A stretch of DNA of 64,000 nucleotides from assembly GCA_019022495.1 (NCBI GenBank), contig JAFEKR010000004.1, positions 1,984,001 through 2,048,000 of the forward strand, given 5' to 3'. The translations under genes and the position numbers were made by a program. This document shows, piece by piece, positions 1 to 11,990 of the stretch. A model generated the notes under the pieces. The model worked only from the letters and a program-made list of their open reading frames with translations, had not been told where the DNA came from and searched no databases. Each line of letters opens with the position of its first letter. Positions within the stretch are counted from its first letter, which is position 1. This DNA comes from Epichloe hybrida. Taxonomy: Eukaryota > Ascomycota > Sordariomycetes > Hypocreales > Clavicipitaceae.

Positions 1-971
1 CTGCGGCCCATATGCACCATGCTGCGGCATCCCATAGGCTCCAGGTGGAACGTAAGAGGGATCCTTGGACTCGAGCGGTACGGCAGGTGCCTTCGTATCA
101 GGTTTGGGCCAGCCGGCACCTCTCTGTGGCGGATATCCAGCACATAAGAATCCTCCTCGAATACAATTTATGCCTGAAAACCTTGATGAGCCGAGAGTAC
201 AAGAGGGGACGCTGAGCACTAAAATGAAAGGATCAACAACTCACATTCCGGTTTTGACTCGTCACATTTTTTCTTTCTCTTGCGGCACGTCAAACAACCA
301 GTTTTTGTGCGGTTACTGAAGTTTCGTTTCCGCTTTTTGGGATCATGGTGAAGAAGAGAGTCTTGTCGCTGCTCACTTCCATAAGGGCTGCCGTGAGCAG
401 CTGCAGACCGATCCTCGGCATCAGGGCTCGTATTGGTATAGTCGCTATGATCCATCTGGCCTGCTGCTCTGCGCAGAGTGTCTCCTATCTGGTCCTCTGT
501 CTGGCCACGAGGTGACGTTGCCGAGGTCTGTTGCGAATTATGGCCATTCCTCTCTGCTCGCGAATGATGCTGCGTCGGCCAGAAGCTGTCTTTATCTTGC
601 CAATCTTCTCCATACTGCCTGCTGCTTTCCTGGTGGGGAGTTTCGTGCATCTCTCGAGATTCGTTTTGTGATTCGATTGATGTCGCCTCTGGTGTCTGAG
701 CTTTCGCAGATGCAACTTCATGCCGCAGCTCAATCGAGTTGGATCGTTTGCGCTTCTGACTCGCATCTGCATTTGCGAAACGTCCTGACGAAACTGGTGG
801 CCGATCAATGGTCTGTATCGACCAGCCATCTTTGCGGAGCGTAGAGGTCTTGGGGGATCCCTGGTAGTGAGATTTGTCGCCTTCGTCCGAGGTGTCTACT
901 TTGATGCACTTCTCCGCGGGAGATTCCGTAGCTTTCGGAGAGCCTCCGTTCAAAGCTGTAAACGCAGACAT
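1..971 (-). CDS. Zn(II)2Cys6 fungal-type transcription factor, 5' part, continues off the left edge
   Basis: Exon 1 runs 971-245, the intron is 244-174 (71 nt, GTGAGT...TTTCAG), and exon 2 runs from 173 past the window edge. Joining them completes a canonical C6 zinc cluster (C-x2-C-x6-C-x6-C-x2-C-x6-C): exon 1 supplies CLTCRKRKKKCDESKPE and the first base of the fourth Cys codon, and exon 2 supplies the rest, ending in AGYPPQRGAGWP. A basic stretch (KKRKR) precedes the cluster, probably a nuclear localisation signal. The roughly 200 residues before it are Ser/Gln/Glu-rich and look disordered. I chose the ATG at 971 (MSAFTALNGG) because that start looks familiar from OefC/Moc3-type regulators; the same frame is open to an ATG at 1121. 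Family knowledge says it is a nuclear, DNA-binding regulator. Its targets cannot be told, and the middle-homology domain lies outside the window. Confidence 0.85.
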
Positions 972-2180
972 TCTTGAAAAAGTGTCAAGGCCTAATCGGT
1001 GCAGAAAGTTTCCAACTTCTGATTGCGCTGAGTAGCAACGGTGAACGGACGGCGGGACACCCTTTCGTGAGACGGAGCTCTGAAGGCACAATTCGTAATA
1101 CAAGTCGGGGATCCAGCCCACGGCTTGAGAAGTATTTGACTCTCAGCTTTCCTTGGATGACCCCTTATGCTTAATCAGGCTTTTTTTTTTTTCCCCCGCT
1201 GTGCCTAGAGCCGTTGTGATGAGCCTTTGCCTTTATTTTAGACTTTCCTGGTAGACCTGCTAGTCAGGAAAATCGAAAGGCAGAGGATGAAGCAGGCTTG
1301 GAGAATACCAATGACAAAATTATCGCATTAGTCAGAAAAGCCTTTGAAAATTGGCGCGTTGATTGTTAAGATTCCTAGTCAGATCGGTGCATGAAGAGTC
1401 CTTCCCCAGACTTCCAAATGATGACGAGAGCAAAGGGCGTCAAGAGGTGTGGAACCTCGATTAGTTTGTCCGAGTTTCTACGGTATGAGGTGTAATCGCG
1501 TAAGACCAGGGGGTTCGCAGCTGCTCGCGGGAGGGAATGGCGAGCTTGGGTCGGAAGATGATGGTTCAGGTCCAAATCCCAGGAAGATCCGACACTTGGA
1601 AGGATGTCGTTCGAAGGTTGACGAAAGATGAAAGGTGGAAGGAGGAGGACGAACATCCAGGTTGGCAATATGAGCTAGAATGGAGATGGGGGTACGTTTC
1701 GAGAAAAGTACTTCCGCACTCGCACCGCACTGTGCCTCACTCTTCTCTTGAGAAAAAGAGAAGGGGAAAAAAGCAGGCAGGTGCGCACAGAATTGTACAC
1801 AGGTACGACCCAAGTCCGAAGGCAAAGCGGCGTCTGGTGCGTGCGAATTGCGCAAGAAAGAAAGGCTGGGCTGGCAGTTACGGAGCACGAGCGAGCGACT
1901 TTGTCGACCGGCAGGGCGCCGAGTCGAGAGACGATCGCTAAGCCCGGAAGCCGCGCTTTTACAGTAGTTCGCTAGTCTCGAGGCGCACAAGATGGATTCG
2001 ATTTGATGGGCTCGTTGGCGACCTCTGGCGACCTCTGGCGACCTGTTGTCCCCGTCCATCCCTTGCCATGTCGCCCTGGCCACACGTATGCAAAAGCTCC
2101 AGTTATTAGTCTGTCTATTTCGTGGCCCTCGACCTCCAAATTATCGGGCGGCATGGCGCTTGGTAGGACCACGACGGCCA

Positions 2181-2220
2181 GGGGTGGGATGGGATGGGGT
2201 GGGGTGGGGTGGGGTGGTGG
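2181..2220. repeat. G-rich GGGGT tandem repeat
   Basis: Runs of three to four G separated by A, T or AT repeat about every five bases (GGGGTGGGATGGGATGGGGT and on). The plus strand could fold as a G-quadruplex. Confidence 0.8.
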
Positions 2221-2407
2221 TGCCCGCGGGACACTAGTAGGAGGGCCTGGGACCAGGACAGCATGAAGCCCAAAGGCCAGGAGGGCGTCTAATGTTGTTT
2301 TGCGCAGCCCGGGGGGTGGGTTGCGGGGGTGGGGGTGCCAGCAGCTGCTGCTGCCCATTATTGCTTCTAATTAATATGCTGCCTGCAGGTTTGTGGCAGG
2401 AGCAATG

Positions 2408-2436
2408 GGCAGGCAGGCAGGCAGGCAGGCAGGCAG
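2408..2436. repeat. (GGCA)7 microsatellite
   Basis: Seven perfect copies of GGCA in the gene-free region. Confidence 0.95.
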
Positions 2437-5400
2437 AGACACTGAGAGCCAGACCATGGCAGCGTCACAAGCAGTATTTGTTGGTCGATATGATGGGCAT
2501 ACAGCTATTGCTCTGCTTGCTGTGATGCGAGTCCTTCTTCGCGTTCTTGTTCTTGTTCTTGTCCCACCCGGATCTGGCGGGCTGGCGGGCTGGTGCTGCG
2601 CCGGGACGCAACGCGTTATGCTGCCGGATTTACGGAGTACGTCTTCCCTGATGTTTGCCCGGCTTAAACGAATCCATGTTCAGAGTACGAGTCCATATGG
2701 AGTCAATGCGAGCAAACGAGGCGGCTTGTCTGTCTGACATTCCATACTCAAAAGTTAATGCAGTGAGCCGATAGCTGCAATTGGTTGATCCATTCTGCTT
2801 TCTGGCCTCTTCTCGTCAGCTCTTGCCTCCTAGCATTGCAGCATTCGTTGGCATCATCTACGGAGGAAAACACCTTCTTGGCACACTGCAACAAGTGGTA
2901 CCATGCTCGAACGAAACGACCCAACAAAATCACCCATGTGCTCCACCCGAGTAACCCGTACTCCGTACAAGAAAATGAATCGCACGTTAACTATTATACA
3001 ACGAACGAGGTGGTGCGATACGATGGGCCGTGTACCTGGAGGCTGGCTCGGCCGAGAGCTGGGTCACTATGTATGCATTACACACGATTCAGAGAAGCCT
3101 CTCACACTTTTTGTGGTGGAGGCTTCACAGCGATGATGAGTATGCTTGGAGCCGCGAGGCAATGGGGCAATGGGGCAATGGGCAAGCCATGACGAGCAGA
3201 GCAATACCCGTTGTCGAGGCACATACGTACAGTCTATACTCGGCATAGCTCTGGGAAAGGCGCAATGGGGACCATTCTTGTGTAACTGACCCCGAGCTCT
3301 GTCTGGGTCGTCGTTGGTTGTTGCCAGTTGGGCATTGCCAAACCAAATAAATCCCTTTTGACAAGTCTGGTGAAGAGTCTGAGGACACTGAATGAGCATT
3401 GAGGAGGACACTGAGCAGGGTGAGGGAGTTGTTAGTCACAGGCTCACAGGCTACAGCGGCGCTGGGCTGGGCCGGGCGTGACCGCAGCAGGCGGTGTTTG
3501 CCGCGACAAGGACCAAGGAAAGGACCCAAGCTTCCCCACTGCACACCCACTACGGATTACATACACCCCCAGTTTTAACGGGTGATTGCACTGCGCGGCG
3601 CTACTCGTTTGCTCTGACGGGGCTAAACTAGTGCCGCTCGCCAAAATCACCTCGGCCATGCTCATTGCTCATCCCATCAACATCCCCCGCCATCTTGCGT
3701 CGGGGTTGCTCTTGCCATACCACCAGAAAGGGTCCCTACATACGCAGCCTGTCCCGACACGCGCCTCGATGTCGTGCACTTCGTCCCCGTCATGCTCCCC
3801 TCTCCCTTGCCTGGATGCTTGAGTGCTCTCATCCAGACGCCAGACGTTGCATCTACTCGCACGACGCGGAGTCCACTTGTTGGAGATTTGTCCGCTGATG
3901 CAACCCAAAGCGGACCCGAGTCGGAGTCTCCAGGTCGAAATGGAACCCCAGCCTCAGTCCGACACGCAATTCGACCGAATTGAGGCACGAAGCCGAGTAC
4001 AATCAATGTTACATGTGGCATGAAAATTCTGTCGATAGAAGCCACTCTTCTTGTATTACGGAGTAGCACGTCCGCATCTTTGTGTACCTTTGTGTGGCTA
4101 GGCGCCTCATCTGGAAGGGAGCTTCGGCTATTATGCACTTGGACGAATATCCTGTAACCCATTCCATTAACGAATGCGACAATGCGATGAGGGGGACGCA
4201 TGCCATGCACTACCGCGATAGACGAGCGGACGACGACACTATTGGGGACTCGTGTCGGCAAATAACACATTATAGCGAGATGTCGTGCACGAACGAGTAG
4301 TCGGGATCATTTTTGGTCAATCAGACAAGACCGGTCCTGCGTAACATGGCTCTCCTAGTTGGAACTCGTCAGTAACTCGTGTCACCTCCCAAAGTGCAGC
4401 TGGTTGTCACCAGTGTTGTCTCATTCGAGTAGTAAGTAGAAAGGCAAAAAAGTCTTGTCAAACACATACACATGCGCCACACAGCACTTGGCTCGAGGAC
4501 ATTGTAATACAGCACGACTTCGTCTGATGGTTTTTCTGCATAGTGTTCCGTTATTACTCTGTACCTGCGTTGTTAGACCATGGCATGCTGTTTGAGAAGC
4601 GCATCTTCCGCCGTTCTCGTCGAATGAAAGCATGGTCGGCATGGTCGGCGTGCCTAGCTGTTCCAGACACGCCAGGCACAACCATGGCACTACGGACGGA
4701 GCACTGTCCAATGACGACGACGACAGACAAGCCGTATTACTCCGTTGTGGACATGTACACATGGTGGGGACTGTTTGTTATGTATATTACATATTATTAA
4801 CGCCGCGTCTACGGACGTAAACACCGTGCATTTTTGCCGAAAGACGCCAGCTCCGTTTCTGGCCCGAATCCAGCAAGCAGCCATATCATCCACCAGTCTT
4901 ACTGATCACAGTTGAGCCCCTTTATTGTCATCGAGACAACTTATCGCTCAAAAAGTCATACTCGATCGTGGCTTTTTTTTCGACTCAAGTCACTTTCATC
5001 CCTCATACTTGCAAAGGTGTTTGGATCGATACGGATGAACCCGCTTGCCTCCGCCGAGCCTGCAGGAACCTTGTACTGTGAGTGAGGATCCCCGAGTACT
5101 CCGTACGCGACTCCATACAAAGTGCCATAATCCGTACAAAAGTGCCGTACAAAGTGACAGGCGAGCCGGCCAGCAGCCGACAACCAACAAATTGATTACG
5201 GAGTACGGATTACGGATAACATTATAACACAGTTTGCTTCCAGCCCAGGCTCAGGTGCGCTTGACGCGAAGAGAGAGCCACTCACACCACCATGAACAGT
5301 GGCTTGTTAGCGCCGCAGGGGCCACTGTGATGCTACTACATGTACATAAGCGGTTTGTCTGGTCTGATTGGCCCTCTCTTTATTCTGCAAACTCACACCC

Positions 5401-5540
5401 CCGACGGCGTTGGACGACTGAGACGTGCTTGGTGCTCCCTCCCATTGGCAAACCTACATGTATTACCACGGAGCTGCCTCGCCAGGTGCGCGTGGCTGGC
5501 TCGTCTTACATGGCTAGCCGTAGAGTATCAATTTTCACGA

Positions 5541-5567
5541 CGAAGCACACGAAGCACACGAAGCACA
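5541..5567. repeat. 9-bp tandem repeat CGAAGCACA x3
   Basis: Three adjacent copies of CGAAGCACA in noncoding sequence. Confidence 0.9.
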
Positions 5568-5630
5568 CACAAGGCGGGTCACCGTGGCTTGAAACAAAAC
5601 GAGTCTGGTCCGAGTGAAATCAAAGCAGTC

Positions 5631-5659
5631 TTGTTGTTGTTGTTGTTGTTGTTGTTGTT
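5631..5659. repeat. (TTG)n microsatellite
   Basis: About nine to ten TTG units in noncoding sequence. Confidence 0.95.
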
Positions 5660-7583
5660 CGTACTCGGTACCTTGCACCCATCTCAACGCCGGGCAAACA
5701 CGGCGCAAGACAAGACAAGATGGTCAGGTCAGAGTGAGCGGGTAGACGTCGTGAACTGCTCAAACTTTTTGGCTCAAGCTGCGCGACTTCCGTGCCTATT
5801 GTGGAACTGCGCAGATTATTGCTTCTTAGTCCGTAGGGACGGGGAAATTCCGCGTCTTGTCCATGTCTGTGCCGGCCGTTTGGAGACGGTATGTGAGCGA
5901 CCGACCAACCCGGCTTGGGGCAGGCAAACCGACACAAACGTTTGAGGCGACGGACTCGTTTTCTAAGCAAGCTCATCTTCAGACTGGTTGTATTAGTGCC
6001 ACGAAAGGTGTTCTAGTGGGCTTCTCTGGGATGCTTTTTTTTAGACTTCTTCTCTTGTGAAGAAACTTAAGGCACGTGTTCCCGGAGTCGTCCACCTTGC
6101 GCTGGCCCGGTCGAGAGGGCGAGGAGTGTGAAAGTGTGCAGCAACAGTAATATCGCTGCGGGCGACCGTCCTGCTGGACCATCCATCAGATCACAAAGGA
6201 AGCAACAATACAGGAATAATCCGTACAGGACCACGAGTGGTGTCGAAGGCGCAATCCCCAGAGAGAAGGCGGATCCGTGATTCTCGTCGGCCAACTTGGG
6301 TGCTCGAAAAATGGGTCTGCACCCATCATCCTGCACCAGGGCGCTTGAGGTATGGAACAGGAAAAGGCTCTCGAGGTTCGCCGACAGCAAACAGCATCGG
6401 CAGATCCAACTTTTTACTGGAAGCGCGCATGGGGGCAGGGGGGGTGCCACGGCGGGGGCCCCACAGCCGCTGCGACGCTGCCCTCCTCGCGCATCCTTCA
6501 GCGACAGCGACCCCTGTTGCCCAGCTCGCTCCTGCCTGGCCTTGCTCTACGGATTATGCGTGGACCGCGCCTGCACAACCTGAGAACTCGGCACCAGCAA
6601 GCATTTCTTGTGGACACGACCACAACAAGGAAGGCGCGCCTGGAGCGTGCCGTTGTCGGCCCGCTCTGAATCTCTGAACCCAAACCAGACGGCCGGTTTG
6701 CTTCGACCTGACTGCGAATTCGAAGTTTGAATCTATTACCATGAACAAGTACGGATCCGTAGACGGAGGGCCTGCGCCAGAATTACCAGCACTAAAGAAG
6801 CTCGCGCCGGTGCATGCAGTCCATACCCGCGTCTGTTTGCATCTCGGCCGGTCCTGCTCAGCCGCAATGCCGACGAACAGCGAATTTCTATTTTCGACAT
6901 CCCTGGTCCAACTGGATAAGTCAATACGTCCGTATATTTAGCACTACGGATTAATGGCTTCATGAGACCATCTACGGACTACTCCGTATGTAGGCCATCT
7001 GAGATGACTGTTTTCTCATGCATTGCCTCACCAGCCAATCAAAACGCCTCAATGCCAGATAACCGCCGTCCCTTGGCGCTCAACCGGGGGGGGCACGTAT
7101 GTATTCCGATTCTGGAAGCTTTTGCATCATTTCGATCGACGTCCCTGGCTTACGAGCAAAGCTATTGGCCTCGGATCCCGACAGCGGCGGCAAGCATATC
7201 TCAAGACGTCCTCTTGCATCCGAACCTGCAGCTTCCTCAGACTTACTAGAATCACCCACCGCGTCGGAGTGCGACCACGTAGAAGTCGGCCAATGACCTC
7301 GACAAGACGTCCCAGACGTGATGCAGAGTGGCGTCACGATGGCTTCTTTCTGCTTGCGTTTTTGGAAGCGCCAAGGCTTTTGCCCGCCTGCTACACGCAC
7401 GCCATCCTCAAAGTATTCCATTCCCCTGATCTGGCGAGGATACACTTCTTGTTCAAGAGGGGAAAGAAAGTGCTTTGCCGACATGAAGACTTTTACATCG
7501 AGCCGGTGGGTTGCCGAGCGTGCCCGCCAGAGCTGGCATCTGGCATCTGGCACCCATGGAAATAATGACCCCTTGCGCCCACG

Positions 7584-7626
7584 CGGGTGCGGGTGCGGGT
7601 GCGGGTGCGGATGCGGATGCGGATGC
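7584..7626. repeat. Hexanucleotide array GGGTGC / GGATGC
   Basis: Four GGGTGC-type units followed by three GGATGC units. In frame this reads as a His-Pro run on the minus strand, which makes the local ORF look more protein-like than it is. Confidence 0.9.
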
Positions 7627-7730
7627 ACAAGCGCTGGATCCGGTAGTCCGTACGGAGTATATATTTATAGAGACACCGTTGCTACAATTCGAAAGTGACG
7701 CTGCGCTTCCCGCAGGTATTACATGTGCCG

Positions 7731-7746
7731 TACGGAGTACTCCGTA
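7731..7746. repeat. 16-bp perfect palindrome of the TACGGAGTA motif
   Basis: TACGGAGTACTCCGTA equals its own reverse complement. It is the most complete copy of a motif that recurs across the intergenic parts of the window (see findings). Confidence 0.9.
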
Positions 7747-8427
7747 GACTGTACGCATTTAGAACGTCTGCCTACTTGAGGAGCCGACAACCAGAGTCAC
7801 CTACGAATCTTGCCTCCCATCTCAGCCAGACCAGACCAGACTCTGTACAGGCAGTATTTCATATTCACCCGCCATTCACCACTCATATTTGCTTGTTCCC
7901 GCTCCCTGGCCCCCCTTCCAAAAAAAATCCCAACTCCTCCATCGTCGTCATACCGAGGCCAGCAGCCGCCGAGGCGCACGCACCACTGCCCACATACATG
8001 GTCATCCAAACACACAAGCCCAAAAGGGTATCCCATCCGCCCTGTTCATAAGCCTTCTTCCCTTCTAGTTTCATCCAGCAACGTCTTAGTTCCTACTTCA
8101 TCCAGACACCCGCATACGTCCAGCGCCTCGTCAAGCCCCCTCCGCTCCGACCGGACGATTCATCGGCATGCCGGCCTCGAAAATTTGTCTCAGAGTCGAT
8201 TTACAGCGAAGATCATCGCACCGCTCATGCACAGATATACAACACAGCACCAATATCGTAGGACTAGGACCATCGAGGGCCGTCGGCTCAGGTTCACATG
8301 CGAGTTGCGGTCGTGGGGAAATGCAGTCTCCCAAGGGAAAAGTCATTTGATACTAGACTCGAGGCACGACGCGTTGATTTTTGATTCCAAAGGTACGGTG
8401 TACGCGCCATGTGATGGACGGACGACA

Positions 8428-10419
8428 TCACTTCTTCTGCCTCTTGACGCTCTTATCACTGACGGTACTGAATACACTTGCGCTGCGCTTATGCGCACCG
8501 CTGCTACTTCCCGGTCGGGCCGTCTTGTCCGCTTCACCCGCTTTGGTGGCATCACCTTGTTCGTGATCCTGTACTTGTTCTTCTGTTGCTTCCGCAGATT
8601 GTGCAGATGGGTCATCGGTCTCGTCTGCGTCGTCGGTGGTGCTCGTTGCTTTGCCGTCGGGCTGGTCTATGGAGATGGGTGCATCTTTGTCGCCGTCTGC
8701 CTTGGCGGCGGCGTCATCTTCAGACTTCCTTCCAGAGTCAGCGTCGGCTGGTGGAGGGGGTGGAGGGGGTCCGTGTAGCTTCTCCCGCTCTGCCCTCTTG
8801 GCCTCTTCGACTTTGATTTCGGCGTCAAGCTTGTCGGATACTTTGCGGGCGTCGAGGAGGCTGTTTACTGCTGCGAGGAGCTGCTCGTACTGGAGGGTCG
8901 TGGCGGCGGTTGGCATGGCGAGCTTGGCGGGGACATCTAGTTCGTTGAGGGTGTTGTGGATGCGCAGCTGTTGTTGGTTGGACTTGTGCGAGAAGAGCTT
9001 GTTGATCTTTTCGGTGCGGAACGTAGGGCCTGAACCGAGGCGGTCATGGTGCGTCACGCCGTAGACGGCTTCTTCTTGGCTTGTGAGCTTTCTGCGCTCG
9101 GGGGGCTGCTGCTTTTCTGCCTGTTGCTGCGCCTTCTTGCTGGCAGCTGTGGGAGTTGACGTCGCGGCGGTGGACTCGCGCGTGGCTGCGGTTGAAGCGG
9201 CCACGCTATCGCGTTTGCCTGATTCGGGGACTGTTGACGGGTTCTGAGCGCCTCCTTGGGCTCCTGATGCTGCTCCTCCTGTCATCGTCGTCGTTGCTGC
9301 TGCTGCTGCTGCTGTTGATCCCGGTGCCGCGCCGCCGCCGCCAGATGGGGTATTGACACCGTCGGTGCCCATGATGGACTTTCTCTTTTTGGACTTGTCG
9401 ACGCTCATGAGGTTTTGTAGTAGCGTCTGCATGCCGGCTGACGACTTGAATGTGTTGATGTCTGTCTCTGCTCGTGGGTAGTCGAGGCGGTTGTACAGCT
9501 CTCGCCTCTCCTCGTTGAACCGCTCACTTCGCGCCAAGATGCGCTTGATTTCGAGAAGCAGCGACTCCTCCTCGCGGGCCTCCTCCTTTGACCGTGACAG
9601 CGTGTTCATGGCGAACTCCTTGCGCAGCTTCTCCTGCTTAGGGTTGAAGTGGGCCATCAGCTCGTGCAGCGCATACTCCTGCTGCGTCATGTACTGAACT
9701 GGTTTCTGGGCCGCCATCATCTTGGCCGCCACCTCGTAGTATCTTGCCTTCAAGTCCTCCATTGACCGCGGTCGCGTAGCCGGAACAACTGCCTTGCTCT
9801 CGTCGCCGTCTGCGTCGGTCTCGCCATTCGTCGCCGACGGTGTCCACTCGTATCTATCCCAAATTATGGGCCAGCGAAGATCAAATTCGCTCGCCATCTC
9901 CATCAGGTAATCTGTTTCTTCTTTCGTCCAGTCCTCGTTCTGCAGAGACACAGAGTATTGGTCCCCGCTGTACCGGGGCACTTGGACTCTGACGTTAAAC
10001 TTGGCAAATGTAGAGTCCTCCAGCTCTTCGGCTTTGGGTGTTTCCACATGGCCAGGCTGCTGACCCTCGTGTTGGAGGTTCGAGCCTCCTGTTTGTGGTG
10101 CCTGGTCCACTACCAATGGAGCATCTTTCATGTCCTTCCGCCTCCAATGCCTCAGAACTAGGCTCTGGTCGTCGCGTCCCGAGTTTCTGAACGGCCGGAG
10201 CTCCCACCTCGCAGCGGGTTTCCGGCTCGCAAATCGTCTTTTCTTGAACTGTGTGCTTTGTGGGACAATAGCAATGGGGTTGCCGCCGCCCAGGTTGAGC
10301 ACTTCGCGAGCGAGGCCCTTGACATTGGGCCGGACCGCAGACGTCTTTTGTTTCTTGGACGGTCGCGGTCCGGAGGAGTCTCCTAGGTTGAGGACATCGC
10401 GGACATCAGAGGATGTCAT
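8428..10419 (-). CDS. SWC4: SWR1/NuA4 complex subunit Swc4 (DMAP1 homologue)
   Basis: Intronless, 663 aa from ATG 10419 (MTSSDVRDVLNLGD). The order of parts matches Swc4/DMAP1: a basic N-terminus with two DVLNLG/EVLNLG stretches (residues about 9-45), the block ARWELRPFRNS at 70-80, then the SANT/Myb-like domain around 141-195 (FNVRVQVPRYSGDQYS, WTKEETDYLMEMASEFDLRW). A charged helical section and a long Ser/Ala/Pro/Gly-rich linker follow, then a conserved RTEKINKLFSHKS segment and an acidic, Lys-rich tail. In yeast Swc4 is shared by the SWR1 remodeller (H2A.Z deposition) and the NuA4 acetyltransferase, in the nucleus. It is divergent from the p24 gene, with a 681-bp promoter between them. 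Confidence 0.93.
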   Translation of the reverse strand: MTSSDVRDVLNLGDSSGPRPSKKQKTSAVRPNVKGLAREVLNLGGGNPIAIVPQSTQFKKRRFASRKPAARWELRPFRNSGRDDQSLVLRHWRRKDMKDAPLVVDQAPQTGGSNLQHEGQQPGHVETPKAEELEDSTFAKFNVRVQVPRYSGDQYSVSLQNEDWTKEETDYLMEMASEFDLRWPIIWDRYEWTPSATNGETDADGDESKAVVPATRPRSMEDLKARYYEVAAKMMAAQKPVQYMTQQEYALHELMAHFNPKQEKLRKEFAMNTLSRSKEEAREEESLLLEIKRILARSERFNEERRELYNRLDYPRAETDINTFKSSAGMQTLLQNLMSVDKSKKRKSIMGTDGVNTPSGGGGAAPGSTAAAAAATTTMTGGAASGAQGGAQNPSTVPESGKRDSVAASTAATRESTAATSTPTAASKKAQQQAEKQQPPERRKLTSQEEAVYGVTHHDRLGSGPTFRTEKINKLFSHKSNQQQLRIHNTLNELDVPAKLAMPTAATTLQYEQLLAAVNSLLDARKVSDKLDAEIKVEEAKRAEREKLHGPPPPPPPADADSGRKSEDDAAAKADGDKDAPISIDQPDGKATSTTDDADETDDPSAQSAEATEEQVQDHEQGDATKAGEADKTARPGSSSGAHKRSASVFSTVSDKSVKRQKK

Positions 10420-11100
10420 TTTCGGGGAAAACGACGAGCAGTGCGCGTCACTGGATAAATAAAAAAATGATTACGATTGTGTGGGGTGGACGTCTCTATG
10501 TTTTTTTTTTCCCTGAAAAACGTATCGGAAATGGGTTTATAAAAGGTCATCCATCCGCGTCATGGCGCAAGGGCTCGTGGGGCGTAGGAAATCTCCGAGT
10601 TGCATTCGAAGTCGATGCGCGCGTCGATGTTCGATGACGCCGCTTGTCGTCGTTCCTGTTTATTTCTTCGGCAAAATCAGCCTGCGGTCGGAATCTGGTT
10701 GGAGTGGCATGTTCGGCCGCGAAAAAGAAAGTATTGTCACTCGCTGATAAGCAACGCGCACGTGACCCCACTGTGATATATGATATAAGGGGCCCGCAAC
10801 CAGAAAGCGAGAAAGCACTTTGCCAATTGGCCAATCTCCACCCCCTGACACGGGAGGTCCCCGTCTGTTGAACGTGGCAGCTTCTGGTTGTGACTTGTGA
10901 GCACACGTGCATTTGATTTCTGGTGATCGCATCGCAAGGTCGAACAACGTCCCATCCGTCCCATCCATCCATCCATCTCCTTCCCATTCTCCTTCGGCAT
11001 TCCATCCCTCCGACAATCCCTCGGAGGTTCGGACCCGTCGACATCCTATAGAACACCGGGGTTCTCCCCAACGTTGCAGACGGCTCCCACGGAGAAAAGA
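10420..11100. promoter_or_regulatory. Divergent promoter region between SWC4 and the p24 gene
   Basis: 681 bp separate two start codons on opposite strands. It contains the palindrome CCAATTGG (10823-10830) directly followed by another CCAAT (10831-10835), a possible HAP/CCAAT-binding-complex site, and two CACGTG E-boxes (10759-10764 and 10904-10909). Which gene they serve, if any, is inference. Confidence 0.4.
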
Positions 11101-11990
11101 ATGAAGTGTTTCCTCCCTCTCCTGTCGCTGGCCTCGGCCGCACAGGCTCTCTACTTCTTCGTCGACGGCGCCACGCCCAAGTGCTTCTTCGAGGAACTTC
11201 CCAAGGACACGCTCGTCGTAGGACACTACTCCGCCGAAGAGTACGACGACCGAGTGAATGCGTGGCAACAGCACAGTGGAATCAGCATCTTCATTTCCGT
11301 CGATGTACGTCGTATCCTCTTCTCCACAGATGCAGTCTGCTTTTTCCCACTCGCACAACACGCTTTCAACCACGGAACAAGACGCCGTTGCCAAGAAGCA
11401 TTGACAATGACTAATCCCTGTGTTACCCTCCAAAATAGGAAGTCTTCGACAACGACCACCGCATCGTCTCCCAGCGAGGCTCCTCCTCCGGCCGCTTCAC
11501 CTTCACGTCCCACGAGTCGGGTGACCACAAGATATGCTTCGTGCCCTCCTCCACCAGCGGTCGCTCGTCATGGCTGTCGTCCCACGGCCCCAACGGCGGC
11601 ATCAAAATGAAGTTGGACCTGGCGATTGGCGAGTCCGGCGCCATTGAGAGCAGTGACAAGGACAAGTTGCACGATATTGCTTCAAGCGTCAGGGACCTGA
11701 ATGCTAGATTGAACGATATTAGAAGGGAGCAGGTTTTCCAAAGAGTACGTATATCCCAGGTTCCCTCCCTTGTTCCTCCGGAAGGGGGAAACCTAGTCTC
11801 TCGCTCTCCTGACGAGTCCCTATGCTAACATTCCGTCCAGGAACGCGAAGCCGAATTCAGGGATCAATCCGAAGCTACCAATGCCCGTGTCATTCGATGG
11901 ATCATCATCCAGCTCGTTGTCATCGGAGTCACCTGCGCTTGGCAACTTTCGCATCTGCGATCATTCTTCATCAAGCAAAAGCTCACGTGA
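11101..11990 (+). CDS. p24-family (emp24/gp25L/p24) cargo receptor of ER-Golgi transport
   Basis: Three exons: 11101-11304, 11439-11744 and 11841-11990, giving 219 aa. The introns start GTACGT and end in TAG or CAG. A signal peptide ([16 protein letters not shown]) leads into a luminal GOLD domain that starts [18 protein letters not shown] and contains the expected cysteine pair (KCFFEEL and HKICFVP). A heptad-like helix follows (around 135-175), then one C-terminal membrane segment ([18 protein letters not shown]) and a short cytosolic tail, FFIKQKLT, with aromatic and basic residues as in COPI/COPII sorting signals. The start looks closest to the p24-alpha (Erp1-like) subgroup. It should cycle between ER and Golgi in p24 hetero-oligomers. 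Confidence 0.9.

Larger units (their letters stand above)
972..8427. other. 7.4 kb gene-free region upstream of the transcription factor
   Basis: I find no ORF here with recognisable protein features. The longest frames (around 200 aa at 1478-2083, 3677-4270 and 5340-5945) read through simple repeats or are low in complexity, and several begin at non-ATG codons. The stretch holds G-rich and tetranucleotide repeats and at least seven copies of the TACGGAGTA/TACTCCGTA motif. Since the transcription factor points left and SWC4 ends at 8428, this is the upstream region of the transcription factor. It could hold a long 5' leader or an unannotated noncoding RNA, but nothing in the sequence proves either. 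Confidence 0.6.

Noticed and set aside
2785..3192. Frame with a signal-peptide-like start (WPLLVSSCLLALQHSLASS)
   Set aside because: It starts at a TTG, has no ATG in place, ends in a GGCAATG repeat, and lies in the repeat-rich gene-free region.
7080..7628. 182-codon minus-strand frame beginning with a His-Pro run
   Set aside because: The run is only the translation of the GGGTGC/GGATGC microsatellite; nothing else is family-like.
7810..8778. 322-codon plus-strand frame
   Set aside because: Its second half runs antisense through SWC4, which is clearly coding; the rest is low in complexity.
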